Source: Ptiloglossa arizonensis
Lineage: Eukaryota; Arthropoda; Insecta; Hymenoptera; Colletidae
NCBI RefSeq assembly: GCF_051014685.1
Contig: NW_027478535.1
Location: forward strand, 806,001 to 870,000
Direction of reading: 5' to 3'
DNA length: 64,000 nucleotides
The notes under the pieces are model-generated. The model did no database searches and had not been told where the DNA came from. It saw only the letters and a list, made by a program, of their open reading frames with translations. Position numbers and translations under genes: made by a program. This document shows positions 11,901 to 25,127 of this stretch, one piece after another; the stretch's first letter is position 1, and each line of letters opens with the position of its first letter.

Positions 11901-12406
11901 CGCAAGTCTGATACTCGAAACCAATAACTACTATGGCCTAGGGGAAAAGTACACACACCATTGTAATCGGGCGTGTTTCTACTTTCAGATGCAACTGGAA
12001 TTTCTCGAGTTGGTCAATTCGTTCGCGAGATATGGGAGTTTGAAATTAAGGAATGTTTGAGGAACCATCAAAATTGTCGCAAGTCTGATTTCCGAAACCA
12101 ATAACTACAAAGGCCTAGGGGAAAATACACATACCGTTGTAATCGGGCGAGTTACTACTTTCAGATGCAATAGGAATTTCTCGAGTTCGTCAATCCGTTC
12201 GCGAGATATGGGAGTTTGAAGTTAAGGAACGTTTGAGAAACCATCAAAATTTTCGCAAGTCTGATACTCGAAACCAATAACTACTATGGCCTAGGGTAAA
12301 AATACACACACCGCTGTAATCGGGCGAGTTTCTGCTTTCAGGTGCAACAGGAAATTCTCGAGTTCGTCAATCCGTTCTCGAGATATGGGAGTTTGAAGTT
12401 AAGGAA
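8992..12406 (+). repeat. 12-monomer-offset duplication (2,123 bp)
   Basis: Bases 8,992-10,283 recur at 11,115-12,406 with few mismatches. Shared rare variants include CGCGATATATGG (9,018/11,141), TTTTCACAAG, GAGTCCGTC, CAACAGGTATTT, AGTACGCACACC, GAGTTGGTC, AATTGTCGC, GGGTAAAA and CCGTTCTCGAG. The copied stretch is about 7.3 monomers. Offset 2,123 is 12 x 177 minus the one base lost in the 176-bp monomer between them. Bases 10,284-11,114 hold ordinary monomers, with CAAAAGGAATTCC at about 10,930 recurring at 13,758 and 17,298. Confidence 0.92.
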
Positions 12407-13430
12407 CGCTTGAGCAACCATCAAAATTTTCGCAAGTCTGATACTCGAAACCAATAACTACTATGGCCTAGGGGAAAAGAACACACACCATTGTAATCGG
12501 GCGTGTTTCTACTTTCACATGCAACAGGAATTTCTCGAGTTCGTCAATCCGTTCGCGTGATATGGGAGTTTGAAGTTAGGGAATGGTTGGGAAACCATCA
12601 AAATTTTCGCTGGTCTGATACTCGAAAACAATAACTGGAATGGCCTAGGGGAAAAGTACACACACCACTGTAATCGGGCGTGTTTCTACTTTGAGATGCA
12701 ACAGGAATTTCTCGAGTTCGTGAATCCGTTCGCGAGATATAGGAGTTCGAAGTTAAGGAATGGTTGAGAAACCATCAAAATTTCCGCAAGTCTGATACTC
12801 GAAACCAATAACTACTATGGCCTAGGGGAAAAGTACACACACCATTGTAATCGGGCGTGTTTCTACTTTCAGATGCAACAGGAATTTCTCGAGCTCGTCA
12901 ATCCATTCGCGAGATATGGGAGTTTGAAGTTAAGGAATGTTTGAGGAACCATCAAAGTTTTCGCAAGTCTGATTCCCGAAACCAATAACTACAAAGGCCT
13001 TGGGGAAAAATACACATACCGTTGTAATCGGGCGAGTTTCTACTTTCAGATGCAACAGGAATTTCTCGAGTTCGTCAATCCGTTCGCGAGATATGGGAGT
13101 TTGAAGCTAAGGAACGCTTGAGCAACCATCAAAATTTTCGCAAGTCTGATACTCGAAACCTATAACTACTATGGCCTAGGGGAAAAGAACACACACCATT
13201 GTAATCGGGCGAGTTTCTACTTTCAGATGCAACAGGTATTTCTCGAGATCGTCAATCCGTTCCCGAGATATGGGAGTTTGAAATTAAGGAATGGTTGAGA
13301 AACCATCAAAATTTTCGCTGGTCTGATACTCGAAACCAATAACTGGAATGGCCTAGGTGAAAAGTACACACACCACTGTAATCGGGCGTGTTTCTACTTT
13401 GAGATGCAACAGGAATTTCTCGAGATCGTC
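12407..13430 (+). repeat. mixed satellite monomers
   Basis: Satellite only, about six monomers alternating CTACTATGG, CTGGAATGG and CTACAAAGG types. I found no kilobase-scale near-identical partner starting here. A TGA to TGG change at about 12,588 opens a 65-codon frame (12,570-12,767) that has no support as a gene. Confidence 0.75.
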
Positions 13431-16400
13431 AATCCGTTCGCCAGATATGGGAGTTAGAAGTGAAGGAATGGTTGAGAATCCATCAAAATTTTCGCAAGTC
13501 TGATTCCCGAAACCAATAACTACAAAGGCCTAGGGGAAAAATACACATGCAGTTGTAATCGTGCGAGTTTCTGCTTTCGGATGCAACAGGAATTTCTCGA
13601 GTTCGTCAATCCGTTCGCGAGATATGGGAGTTTGAAGTTAAGGAACGCTTGAGCAACCATCAAAATTTTCGCAAGTCTGATACTCGAAACCAATAACTAC
13701 TATGGCCTAGGGGAAAAGAACACACACCATTGTAATCGGGCGTGTTTCTACTTTCAGATGCAAAAGGAATTCCTCGAGATCGTCAATCCGTTCCCGAGAT
13801 ATGGGAGTTTGAAATTAAGGAATGGTTGAGAAACCATCAAAATTTTCGCAAGTCTGATTCCCGAAACCAATAACAACAAAGGCCTAGGGGAAAAGTACAC
13901 ACATCATAGTAATCGGGCGAGTTTCTACTTTCAGATGCAACAGGAATTTCTCGAGTTCGTCAATCCGTTCGCGATATATGGGAGTTTGAAGTTAAGGAAC
14001 GCTTGAGCAACCATCAAAATTTTCACAAGTCTGATACTCGAAACCAATAACTACTATGGCCTAGGGGAAAAATACACACACCGCTGTAATCGGGCGAGTT
14101 TCTGCTGTCAGATGCAACAGGTATTTCTCGAGATCGTCAATCCGTTCCCGAGATATGGGAGTTTGATGTTAAGGAATGGTTGAGAAACCATCAAAATTTT
14201 CGCTGGTCTGATACTCGAAACAAATAACTGGAATGGCCTAGGAGAAAAGTACACACACCATTGTAATCGGGCGAGTTTCTACTTTCAGATGCAACAGGAA
14301 TTTTTCGAGTTCGTCAATCCATTCGCGAGATATGGGAGTTTGAGTTTAAGGAATGTTTGAGGAACCATCAAAATTTTCGCAGGTCTGATTCCCGAAACCA
14401 ATAACTACAAAGGCCTAGGGGAAAAATACACATACCGTTGTAATCGGGCGAGTTTCTACTTTCAGATGCAACAGGAATTTCTCGAGAACGTCAATCCGTT
14501 CCCGAGATATGGGAGTTTGAAATTAAGGAATGGTTGAGAAACCATCAAAATTTTCGCAAGTCTGATACTCGAAACCAATAACTACTATGGCCTAGGGGAA
14601 AAGTACACACACCATTGTAATCGGGCGTGTTTCTACTTTCAGATGCAACTGGAATTTCTCGAGTTCGTCAATTCGTTCGCGAGATATGGGAGTTTGAAAT
14701 TAAGCAATGGTTGAGAAACCATCAAAATTTTCGCAAGTCTGATACTCGAAACCAATAACTACTATGGCCTAGGGCAAAAATACACACACCGCTGTAATCG
14801 GGCGAGTTTCTGCTTTCAGATGCAACAAGAATTTCTCGAGTTCGTCAATCCGTTCGCGAGATATGGGAGTTAGAATTTAAGGAATGGTTGAGAAACCATT
14901 AAAATTTTCGCAAGTCTGATTCCCGAAACCAATAACTACAAAGGCCTAGGGGAAAAATACACATGCCGTTGTAATCGTGCGAGTTTCTACTTTCAGATGC
15001 AACAGGAATTTCTCGAGTTCGTGAATCCGTTCGCGAGATATAGGAGTTCGAAGTTAAGGAATGTTTGAGGAACCATCAAAATTTTCGCAAGTCTGATACT
15101 CGAAACCAATAACTACAAAGGCCTAGGGGAAAAATACACATACCGTTGTAATCGGGCGAGTTTCTACTTTCAGATGCAACAGGAATTTCTCGAGTTCGTC
15201 AATCCGTTCGCGAGATATGGGAATTTGAAGTTAAGGAACGCTTGAGAAACCATCAAAATTTTCGCAAGTCTGATACTCGAAACCAATAACTACAAAGGCC
15301 TAGGGGAAAAATACACATACCGTTGTAATCGGGCGAGTTTCTACTTTCAGATGCAACAGGAATTTCTCGAGATCGTCAATCCGTTCCCGAGATATGGGAG
15401 TTTGAAATTAAGGAATGGTTGAGAAACCATCAAAATTTTCGCAAGTCTGATACTCGAAACCAATAACTACTATGGCCTAGGGGAAAAGTACACACACCAT
15501 TGTAATCGGGCGTGTTTCTACTTTCAGATGCAACTGGAATTTCTCGAGTTCGTCAATTCGTTCCCGAGATATGGGAGTTTGAAATTAAGGAATGGTTGAG
15601 AACCATCAAAATTTTCGCTGGTCTGATACTCGAAACAAATAACTGGAATGGCCTAGGGGAAAAGTACACACACCACTGTAATCGGGCGTGTTTCTACTTT
15701 GAGATGCAACAGGAATTTCTCGAGATCGTCAATCCGTTCGCCAGATATGGGAGTTAGAAGTGAAGGAATGGTTGAGAAACCATCAAAATTTTCGCAAGTC
15801 TGATTCCCGAAACCAATAACTACAAAGGCCTAGGGGAAAAATACACATGCTGTTGTAATCGTGCGAGATTCTACTTTCAGATGCAACAGGAATTTCTCGA
15901 GTTCGTCAATCCGTTCGCGAGATATGGGAGTTTGAAGTTAAGGAACGTTTGAGAAACCATCAAAATTTTCGCAAGTCTGATACTCGAAACCAATAACTAC
16001 TATGGCCTAGGGGAAAAGAACACACACCATTGTAATCGGGCGTGTTTCTACTTTCAGATGCAACAGGAATTCCTCGAGATCGTCAATCCGTTCCCGAGAT
16101 ATGGGAGTTTGAAATTAAGGAATGTTTGAGGAACCATCAAAATTTTCGCAAGTCTGATTTCCGAAACCAATAACTACAAAGGCCTAGGGGAAAATACACA
16201 TACCGTTGTAATCGGGCCAGTTACTACTTTCAGATGCAATAGGAATTTCTCGAGTTCGTCAATCCGTTCGCGAGATATGGGAGTTTGAAGTTAAGGAACG
16301 TTTGAGAAACCATCAAAATTTTCGCAAGTCTGATACTCGAAACCAATAACTACTGTGAACTAGGGCAAAAATACACACACCGCTGTAATCGGGCGAGTTT

Positions 16401-18312
16401 CTGCTTTCAGGTGCAACAGCAAATTCTCGAGTTCGTCAATCCGCTCTCGAGATATGGGAGTTTGAAGTTAAGGAATGGTTGAGAAATCATCAAAATTTTC
16501 GCTGGTCTTATACTCGAAACCAATAACTTGAATGGCCTTCGGCAAAAATACACGCACCATTGTAATCGGGCGAGTTTCTGCTTTCAGATGCAACAAGAAT
16601 TTCTCGATTTCGTCAGTTCGTTCGCGAGATATGGGAGTTTGAAGTTAAGGAACGCTTGAGCAACCATCAAAATTTTCGCAAGTCTGATACTCGAAACCAA
16701 TAACTACTATGGCCTAGGGGAAAAGAACACACACCATTGTAATCGGGCGTGTTTCTACTTTCACATGCAACAGGAATTTCTCGAGTTCGTCAATCCGTTC
16801 GCGAGATATGGGAGTTTGAAGTTAGGGAATGGTTGAGAAACCATCAAAATTTTCGCTGGTCTGATACTCGAAAACAATAACTGGAATGGCCTAAGGGAAA
16901 TGTACACACACCACTGTAATCGGGCGTGTTTCTACTTTGAGATGCAACAGGAATTTCTCGAGGTCGTCAATCCGTTCGCCAGATATGGGAGTTAGAAGTG
17001 AAGGAATGGTTGAGAAACCATCAAAATTTTCGCAAGTCTGATTCCCGAAACCAATAACTACAAAGGCCTAGGGGAAAAATACACATGCCGTTGTAATCGT
17101 GCGAGTTTCTGCTTTCGGATGCAACAGGAATTTCTCGAGTTCGTCAATCCGTTCGCGAGATATGGGAGTTTGAAGTTAAGGAACGCTTGAGCAACCATCA
17201 AAATTTTCGCAAGTCTGATACTCGAAACCAATAACTACTATGGCCTAGGGGAAAAGAACACACACCATTGTAATCGGGCGTGTTTCTACTTTCAGATGCA
17301 AAAGGAATTCCTCGAGATCGTCAATCCGTTCCCGAGATATGGGAGTTTGAAATTAAGGAATGGTTGAGAAACCATCAAAATTTTCGCAAGTCTGATTCCC
17401 GAAACCAATAACAACAAAGGCCTAGGGGAAAAGTACACACATCATAGTAATCGGGCGAGTTTCTACTTTCAGATGCAACAGGAATTTCTCGAGTTCGTCA
17501 ATCCGTTCGCGATATATGGGAGTTTGAAGTTAAGGAACGCTTGAGCAACCATCAAAATTTTCACAAGTCTGATACTCGAAACCAATAACTACTATGGCCT
17601 AGGGGAAAAATACACACACCGCTGTAATCGGGCGAGTTTCTGCTGTCAGATGCAACAGGTATTTCTCGAGATCGTCAATCCGTTCCCGAGATATGGGAGT
17701 TTGATGTTAAGGAATGGTTGAGAAACCATCAAAATTTTCGCTGGTCTGATACTCGAAACAAATAACTGGAATGGCCTAGGAGAAAAGTACACACACCATT
17801 GTAATCGGGCGAGTTTCTACTTTCAGATGCAACAGGAATTTTTCGAGTTCGTCAATCCATTCGCGAGATATGGGAGTTTGAGGTTAAGGAATGTTTGAGG
17901 AACCATCAAAATTTTCGCAGGTCTGATTCCCGAAACCAATAACTACAAAGGCCTAGGGGAAAAATACACATACCGTTGTAATCGGGCGAGTTTCTACTTT
18001 CAGATGCAACAGGAATTTCTCGAGAACGTCAATCCGTTCCCGAGATATGGGAGTTTGAAATTAAGGAATGGTTGAGAAACCATCAAAATTTTCGCAAGTC
18101 TGATACTCGAAACCAATAACTACTATGGCCTAGGGGAAAAGTACACACACCATTGTAATCGGGCGTGTTTCTACTTTCAGATGCAACTGGAATTTCTCGA
18201 GTTCGTCAATTCGTTCGCGAGAAATGGGAGTTTGAAATTAAGCAATGGTTGAGAAACCATCAAAATTTTCGCAAGTCTGATACTCGAAACCAATAACTAC
18301 TATGGCCTAGGG
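13431..18312 (+). repeat. 20-monomer-offset duplication (3,538 bp)
   Basis: About 13,430-14,774 recurs at about 16,970-18,312. The start is approximate, while the end is sharp where GGGC and GGGG diverge at 14,775/18,313. Shared markers include TGCTTTCGGATG (13,572/17,110), CACATCATAGTAATC, TGCTGTCAG, TTTGATGTTAAGG, CTAGGAGAAAAG, GAGAACGTC and TTAAGCAATGG. Offset 3,538 is 20 x 177 minus two short monomers. The intervening 14,775-16,970 resembles monomers from about 5,000-6,000 (GGGAATTTG at 15,215/5,133), then carries a 176-bp marker monomer and a CTACTGTGAACTAGGG monomer. Confidence 0.88.
15574..15749 (+). repeat. 176-bp monomer from an independent deletion in the dyad
   Basis: GGTTGAGAAACC is shortened to GGTTGAGAACC at about 15,600. 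This is a separate event from the G4A4-run lineage and I saw it only here. The frame shift bypasses the usual TGA and opens an 81-codon frame (15,512-15,757), a by-product rather than a gene. Confidence 0.9.
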
Positions 18313-21300
18313 GAAGAGAACACACACCATTGTAATCGGGCGTGTTTCTACTTTCACATGCAATAGGAATTTCTCGAGTTCGTCAATCCGTTCGCGAGAT
18401 ATGGGAGTTTGAAGTTAAGGAACGCTTCAGCAACCATCAAAATTTTCGCAAGTCTGATACTCGAAACCAATAACTACTATGGCCTAGGGGAAAAGTACAC
18501 ACTCCATTGTAATCGGGCGTCTTTCTACTTTCAGATGCAACTGGAATTTCTCGAGTTCGTCAATTCGTTCGCGAGATATGGGAGTTTGAAATTAAGGAAT
18601 GGTTGAGAAACCATCAAAATTTTCGCAATTCTGATACTCGGAACCAATAACTACTATGGCCTAGGGCAAGAATACACACACCGCTGTAATCGGGCGAGTT
18701 TCTGCTTTCAGATGCAACAAGAATTTCACGAGTTCGTCAATCCGTTCGCGAGGTATGGGAGTTAGAATTTAAGGAATGGTTGAGAAACCATCAAAATTTT
18801 CGCAAGTCTGATTCCCGAAACCCATAACTACAAAGGCCTAGGGGAAAAATACACATACCGTTGTAATCGTGCGAGTTTCTACTTTCAGATGCAACACGAA
18901 TTTCTCGAGTTCGTCAATCCGTTCGCGAGATATGGGAGATTGAAGTTAAGGAACGCTTGAGCAACCATCAAAATTTTCGCAAGTCTGATACTCGAAACCA
19001 ATAACTACAAAGGCCTAGGGGAAAAATACACATACCGTTGTAATCGGGCGAGTTTCTACTTTCAGATGCAACAGGAATTTCTCGAGATCGTCAATCCGTT
19101 CCCGAGATATGGGTGTTTGAAATTAAGGAATGGTTGAGAAACCATCAAAATTTTCGCTGGTCTGATACTCGAAACAAATAACTGGAATGGCCTAGGGGAA
19201 AAGTACACACACCACTGTAATCGGGCGTGTTTCTACTTTGAGATGCAACCGGAATTTCTCGAGATCGTCAATCCGTTCGCCAGATATGGGAGTTAGAAGT
19301 GAAGGAATGGTTGAGAAACCATCAAAATTTTCGCAAGTCTGATTCCCGAAACCAATAACTACAACGGCCTAGGGGAAAAATACACATGCCGTTGTAATCG
19401 TGCGAGTTTCTACTTTCAGATGCAACAGGAATTTCTCGAGTTCGTCAATCCTTTCGCGAGATATGGGAGTTTGAAGTTAAGGAACGTTTGAGAAACCATC
19501 AAAATTTTCGCAAGTCTGATACTCGAAACCAATAACTACTATGGCCTAGGGGAAAAGAACACACACCATTGTAATCGGGCGTGTTTCTACTTTCAGATGC
19601 AACAGGAATTCCTCGAGATCGTCAATCCGTTCCCGAGATATGGGAGTTTGAAATTAAGGAATGTTTGAGGAACCATCAAAGTTTTCGCAAGTCTGATTTC
19701 CGAAACCAATAACTACAAAGGCCTAGGGGAAAATACACATACCGTTGTAATCGGGCCAGTTACTACTTTCAGATGCAATAGGAATTTCTCGAGTTCGTCA
19801 ATCCGTTCGCGAGATATGGGAGTTTGAAGTTAAGGAACGTTTGAGAAACCATCAAAATTTTCGCAAGTCTGATACTCGAAACCAATAACTACTATGAACT
19901 AGGGCAAAAATACACACACCGCTGTAATCGGGCGAGTTTCTGCTTTCAGGTGCAACAGGAAATTCTCGAGTTCGTCAATCCGTTCGCGAGATATGGGAGT
20001 TTGAAGTTAGGGAATGGTTGAGAAACCATCAAAATTTTCGCTGGTCTGATACTCGAAAACAATAACTGGAATGGCCTAGGGGAAAAGTACACACACCACT
20101 GTAATCGGGCGTGTTTCTACTTTGAGATGCAACCGGAATTTCTCGAGATCGTCAATCCGTTCGCCAGATATGGGAGTTTGAAGTTAAGGAACGCTTGAGC
20201 AACCATCAAAATTTTCGCAAGTCTGATACTCGAAACCAATAACTACTATGGCCTAGGGGAAAAGAACACACACCACTGTAATCGGGCGTGTTTCTACTTT
20301 CACATGCAATAGGAATTTCTCGAGTTCGTCAATCCGTTCGCGAGATATGGGAGTTTGAAGTTAGGGAATGGTTGAGAAACCATCAAAATTTTCGCTGGTC
20401 TGATACTCGAAAACAATAACTGGAATGGCCTAGGGGAAAAGTACACACACCACTGTAATCGGGCGTGTTTCTACTTTGAGATGCAACAGGAATTTCTCGA
20501 GGTCGTCAATCCGTTCGCCAGATATGGGAGTTAGAAGTGAAGGAATGGTTGAGAAACCATCAAAATTTTCGCAAGTCTGATTCCCGAAACCAATAACTAC
20601 AAAGGCCTAGGGGAAAAATACACATGCCGTTGTAATCGTGCGAGTTTCTACTTTCAGATGCAACAGGAATTTCTCGAGTTCGTGAATCCGTTCGCGAGAT
20701 ATAGGAGTTCGAAGTTAAGGAATGGTTGAGAAACCATCAAAATTTTCGCAAGTCTGATACTCGAAACCAATAACTACTATGGCCTAGGGGAAGAGAACAC
20801 ACACCATTGTAATCGGGCGTGTTTCTACTTTCACATGCAATAGGAATTTCTCGAGTTCGTCAATCCGTTCGCGAGATATGGGAGTTTGAAGTTAAGGAAC
20901 GCTTGAGCAACCATCAAAATTTTCGCAAGTCTGATACTCGAAACCAATAACTACTATGGCCTAGGGGAAAAGTACACACTCCATTGTAATCGGGCGTCTT
21001 TCTACTTTCAGATGCAACTGGAATTTCTCGAGTTCGTCAATTCGTTCGCGAGATATGGGAGTTTGAAATTAAGGAATGGTTGAGAAACCATCAAAATTTT
21101 CGCAAGTCTGATACTCGGAACCAATAACTACTATGGCCTAGGGCAAGAATACACACACCGCTATAATCGGGCGAGTTTCTGCTTTCAGATGCAACAAGAA
21201 TTTCACGAGTTCGTCAATCCGTTCGCGAGGTATGGGAGTTAGAATTTAAGGAATGGTTGAGAAACCATCAAAATTTTCGCAAGTCTGATTCCCGAAACCC

Positions 21301-21485
21301 ATAACTACAAAGGCCTAGGGGAAAAATACACATACCGTTGTAATCGTGCGAGTTTCTACTTTCAGATGCAACACGAATTTCTCGAGTTCGTCAATCCGTT
21401 CGCGAGATATGGGAGATTGAAGTTAAGGAACGCTTGAGCAACCATCAAAATTTTCGCAAGTCTGATACTCGAAACCAATAACTAC
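18246..21485 (+). repeat. 14-monomer-offset duplication (2,477 bp)
   Basis: About 18,246-19,008 recurs at about 20,723-21,485, ending sharply where CTACAA and CTACTA diverge (19,009/21,486). Both carry GGGGAAGAGAACAC, CAATAGG, ACACTCCATTG, GGGCAAGAATAC and GGGAGATTGAAG. Between them, 19,840-20,720 contains a CTACTATGAACTAGGG monomer and two closely similar TTAGGGAATGG / GAAAACAATAACTGG monomers two units apart (20,007 and 20,361). Confidence 0.88.
18268..19839 (+). repeat. long-range copy of 1,635-3,206 (94-monomer offset)
   Basis: About nine consecutive monomers match 1,635-3,206 at offset 16,633 (94 x 177 minus five short monomers). Shared markers are CACATGCAATAGG, ACACTCCATTG, GGGCGTCTTTC, TACTCGGAACC, GGGCAAGAATAC, TTTCACGAG, GCGAGGTATGG, CAACACGAA, GGGTGTTTG, CAACCGG, ACAACGG, AATTCCTC, AAAGTTTTCGC and the 176-bp monomer. 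Point differences are scattered, so this looks older than the duplications at 27-50 kb. Confidence 0.9.
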
Positions 21486-24400
21486 TATGGCCTAGGGGAA
21501 AAGAACACACACCATTGTAATCGGGCGTGTATCTACTTTCACATGCAACAGGAATTTCTCGAGTTCGTCAATCCGTTCGCGAGATATGGGAGTTTGAAGT
21601 TAGGGAATGGTTGAGAAACCATCAAAATTTTCGCTGGTCTGATACTCGAAAACAATAACTGGAATGGCCTAGGGGAAAAGTACACACACCACTGTAATCG
21701 GACGTGTTTCTACTTTGAGATGCAACAGGAATTTCTCGAGGTCGTCAATCCGTTCGCCAGATATGGGAGTTAGAAGTGAAGGAATGGTTGAGAAACCATT
21801 TAAATTTTCGCAAGTCTGATTCCCGAAACCAATAACTACAAAGGCCTAGGGGAAAAATACACATGCCGTTGTAATCGAGCGAGTTTCTACTTTCAGATGC
21901 AACAGGAATTTCTCGAGTTAGTGAATCCGTTCGCGAGATATAGGAGTTCGAAGTTAAGGAATGGTTGTGAAACCATCAAAATTTTCGCAAGTCTGATACT
22001 CGAAACCAATAACTACTATGGCCTAGGGGAAAAGTACACACACCATTGTAATCGGGCGTGTTTCTACTTTCAGATGCAACAGGAATTTCTCGAGATCGTC
22101 AATCCGTTCCCGAGATATGGGAGTTTGAAATTAAGGAATGGTTGAGAAACCATCAAAATTTTCGCAAATCTGATACTCGAAACCAATAACTACTATGGCC
22201 TAGGGGAAAAGTACACACACCATTGTAATCGGGCGTGTTTCTACTTTCAGATGCAACTGGAATTTCTCGAGTTCGTCAATTCGTTCGCGAGATATGGGAG
22301 TTTGAAATTAAGGAATGGTTGAGAAACCATCAAAATTTTCGCAAGTCTGATACTCGAAACCAATAACTACTATGGCCTAGGGCAAAAATACATACACCGC
22401 TGTAATCGGGCGAGTTTCTGCTTTCAGATGCAACAAGAATTTCTCGAGTTCGTCAACCCGTTCGCGAGATATGGGAGTTAGAATTTAAGGAATGGTTGAG
22501 AAACCATCAAAATTTTCGCAAGTGTGATTCCCGAAACCAATAACTACAAAGGCCTAGGGGAAAAATACACATACCGTTGTAATCGTGCGAGTTTCTACTT
22601 TCAGATGCAACAGGAATTTCTCGAGTTCGTCAATCCTTTCGCGAGATATGGGAGTTTGAAGTTAAAGAACGCTTGAGCAACCATCAAAATTTTCGCAAGT
22701 CTGATACTCGAAACCAATAACTACTATGGCCTAGGGGAAAAGAACACACACCATTGTAATCGGGCGTGTATCTACTTTCACATGCAACAGGAATTTCTCG
22801 AGTTCGTCAATCCGTTCGCGAGATATGGGAGTTTGAAGTTAGGGAATGGTTGAGAAACCATCAAAATTTTCGCTGGTCTGATACTCGAAAACAATAACTG
22901 GAATGGCCTAGGGGAAAAGTACACACACCACTGTAATCGGACGTGTTTCTACTTTGAGATGCAACAGGAATTTCTCGAGGTCGTCAATCCGTTCGCCAGA
23001 TATGGGCGTTAGAAGTGAAGCAATGGTTGAGAAACCATTAAAATTCTCGCAAGTCTGATTCCCGAAACCAATAACTACAAAGGCCTAGGGGAAAAGAACA
23101 CACACCATTGTAATCGGGCGTGTATCTACTTTCACATGCAACAGGAATTTCTCGAGTTCGTCAATCCGTTCGCGAGATATGGGAGTTTGAAGTTAAGGAA
23201 TGTTTGAGGAACCATCAAAATTTTCGCAAGTCTGATTCCCGAAACCAATAACTACAAAGGCCTAGGGGAAAAATACACATACCGTTGTAATCGGGCGAGT
23301 TTCTACTTTCAGATGCAACAGGAATTTCTCGAGATCGTCAATCCGTTCCCGAGATATGGGAGTTTGAAATTAAGGAATGGTTGAGAAACCATCAAAATTT
23401 TCGCTGGTCTGATACTCGAAACAAATAACTGGAATGGCCTAGGGGAAAAGTACACACACCACTGTAATCGGGCGTCTTTCTACTTTGAGATGCAACAGGA
23501 ATTTCTCGAGATCGTCAATCCGTTCGCCAGATATGGGAGTTAGAAGTGAAGGAATGGTTGAGAAACCATCAAAATTTTCGCAAGTCTGATACTCGAAACC
23601 AATAACTACTATGGCCTAGGGGAAAAGAACACACACCATTGTAATCGGGCGTGTATCTACTTTCACATGCAACAGGAATTTCTCGAGTTCGTCAATCCGT
23701 TGGCGAGATATGGGAGTTTGAAGTTAGGGAATGGTTGAGAAACAATCAAAATTTTCGCTGGTCTGATACTCGAAAACAATAACTGGAATGGCCTAGGGGA
23801 AAAGTACACACACCACTGTAATCGGACGTGTTTCTACTTTGAGATGCAACAGGAATTTCTCGAGGTCGTCAATCCGTTCGCCAGATATGGGAGTTAGAAG
23901 TGAAGGAATGGTTGAGAAACCATTAAAATTTTCGCAAGTCTGATTCCCGAAACCAATAACAACAAAGGCCTAGGGGAAAAATACACATGCCGTTGTAATC
24001 GTGCGAGTTTCTACTTTCAGATGCAACAGGAATTTCTAGAGTTCGTGAATCCGTTCGCGAGATATAGGAGTTCGAAGTTAAGGAATGGTTGTGAAACCAT
24101 CAAAATTATCGCAAGTCTGATACTCGAAACCAATAACTACTATGGCCTAGGGGAAAAGTACACACACCACTGTAATCGGGCGTGTTTCTACTTTGAGATG
24201 CAACAGGAATTTCTCGAGATCGTCAATCCGTTCGCCAGATATGGGAGTTAGAAGTGAAGGAATGGTTGAGAAACCATCAAAATTTTCGCAAGTCTGATTC
24301 CCGAAACCAATAACTACAAAGGCCTAGGGGAAAAATACACATGCCGTTGTAATCGTGCGAGTTTCTACTTTCAGATGCAACAGGAATTTCTCGAGTTCGT

Positions 24401-25127
24401 CAATCCGTTCGCGAGATATGGGAGTTTGAAGTTAAGGAACGTTTGAGAAACCATCAAAATTTTCGCAAGTCTGATACTCGAAACCAATAACTACTATGGC
24501 CTAGGGGAAAAGAACACACACCATTGTAATCGGGCGTGTTTCTACTTTCAGATGCAACAGGAATTCCTCGAGATTGTCAATCCGTTCCCGAGATATGGGA
24601 GTTTGAAATTAAGGAATGTTTGAGGATCCATCAAAATTTTCGCAAGTCTGATTTCCGAAACCAATAACTACAAAGGCCTAGGGGAAAATACACATACCGT
24701 TGTAATCGGGCCAGTTACTACTTTCAGATGCAATAGGAATTTCTCGAGTTCGTCAATCCGTTCGCGAGATATGGGAGTTTGAAGTTAAGGAACGTTTGAG
24801 AAACCATCAAAATTTTCGCAAGTCTGATACTCGAAACCAATAACTACTATGAACTAGGGCAAAAATACACACACCGCTGTAATCGGGCGTGTTTCTGCTT
24901 TCAGGTGCAACAGGAAATTCTCGATTTCGTCAATCCGTTCGCGAGATATGGGAGTTTGAAGTTAAGGAATGGTTGTGTAACCATCAAAAATTTCGCTGGT
25001 CTGATACTCGAAACCAATAACTGGAATGGCCTAGGGGGAAAGTACACACTCCATTGTAATGGGGCGAGTTTCTACTTTCAGATGCAACAGGAATTTCTCG
25101 AGTTCGTCAATCCGTTCGCGAGATATG
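21486..25127 (+). repeat. 7- and 5-monomer-offset duplications plus marker monomers
   Basis: About 21,430-21,860 recurs at 22,669-23,099 (offset 1,239, 7 monomers), and the same short block recurs near 23,580-23,960 (offset 885, 5 monomers). It comprises GTGTATCTACTTTCACATG, then TTAGGGAATGG, GAAAACAATAACTGG and ATCGGACGTG. From about 24,250 the order is CACATGCCG, AATTCCTC, the 176-bp marker monomer and CTACTATGAACTAGGG. This is the same string found at 15.8-16.4, 31.9-32.5 and 42.2-43.3 kb. Confidence 0.82.
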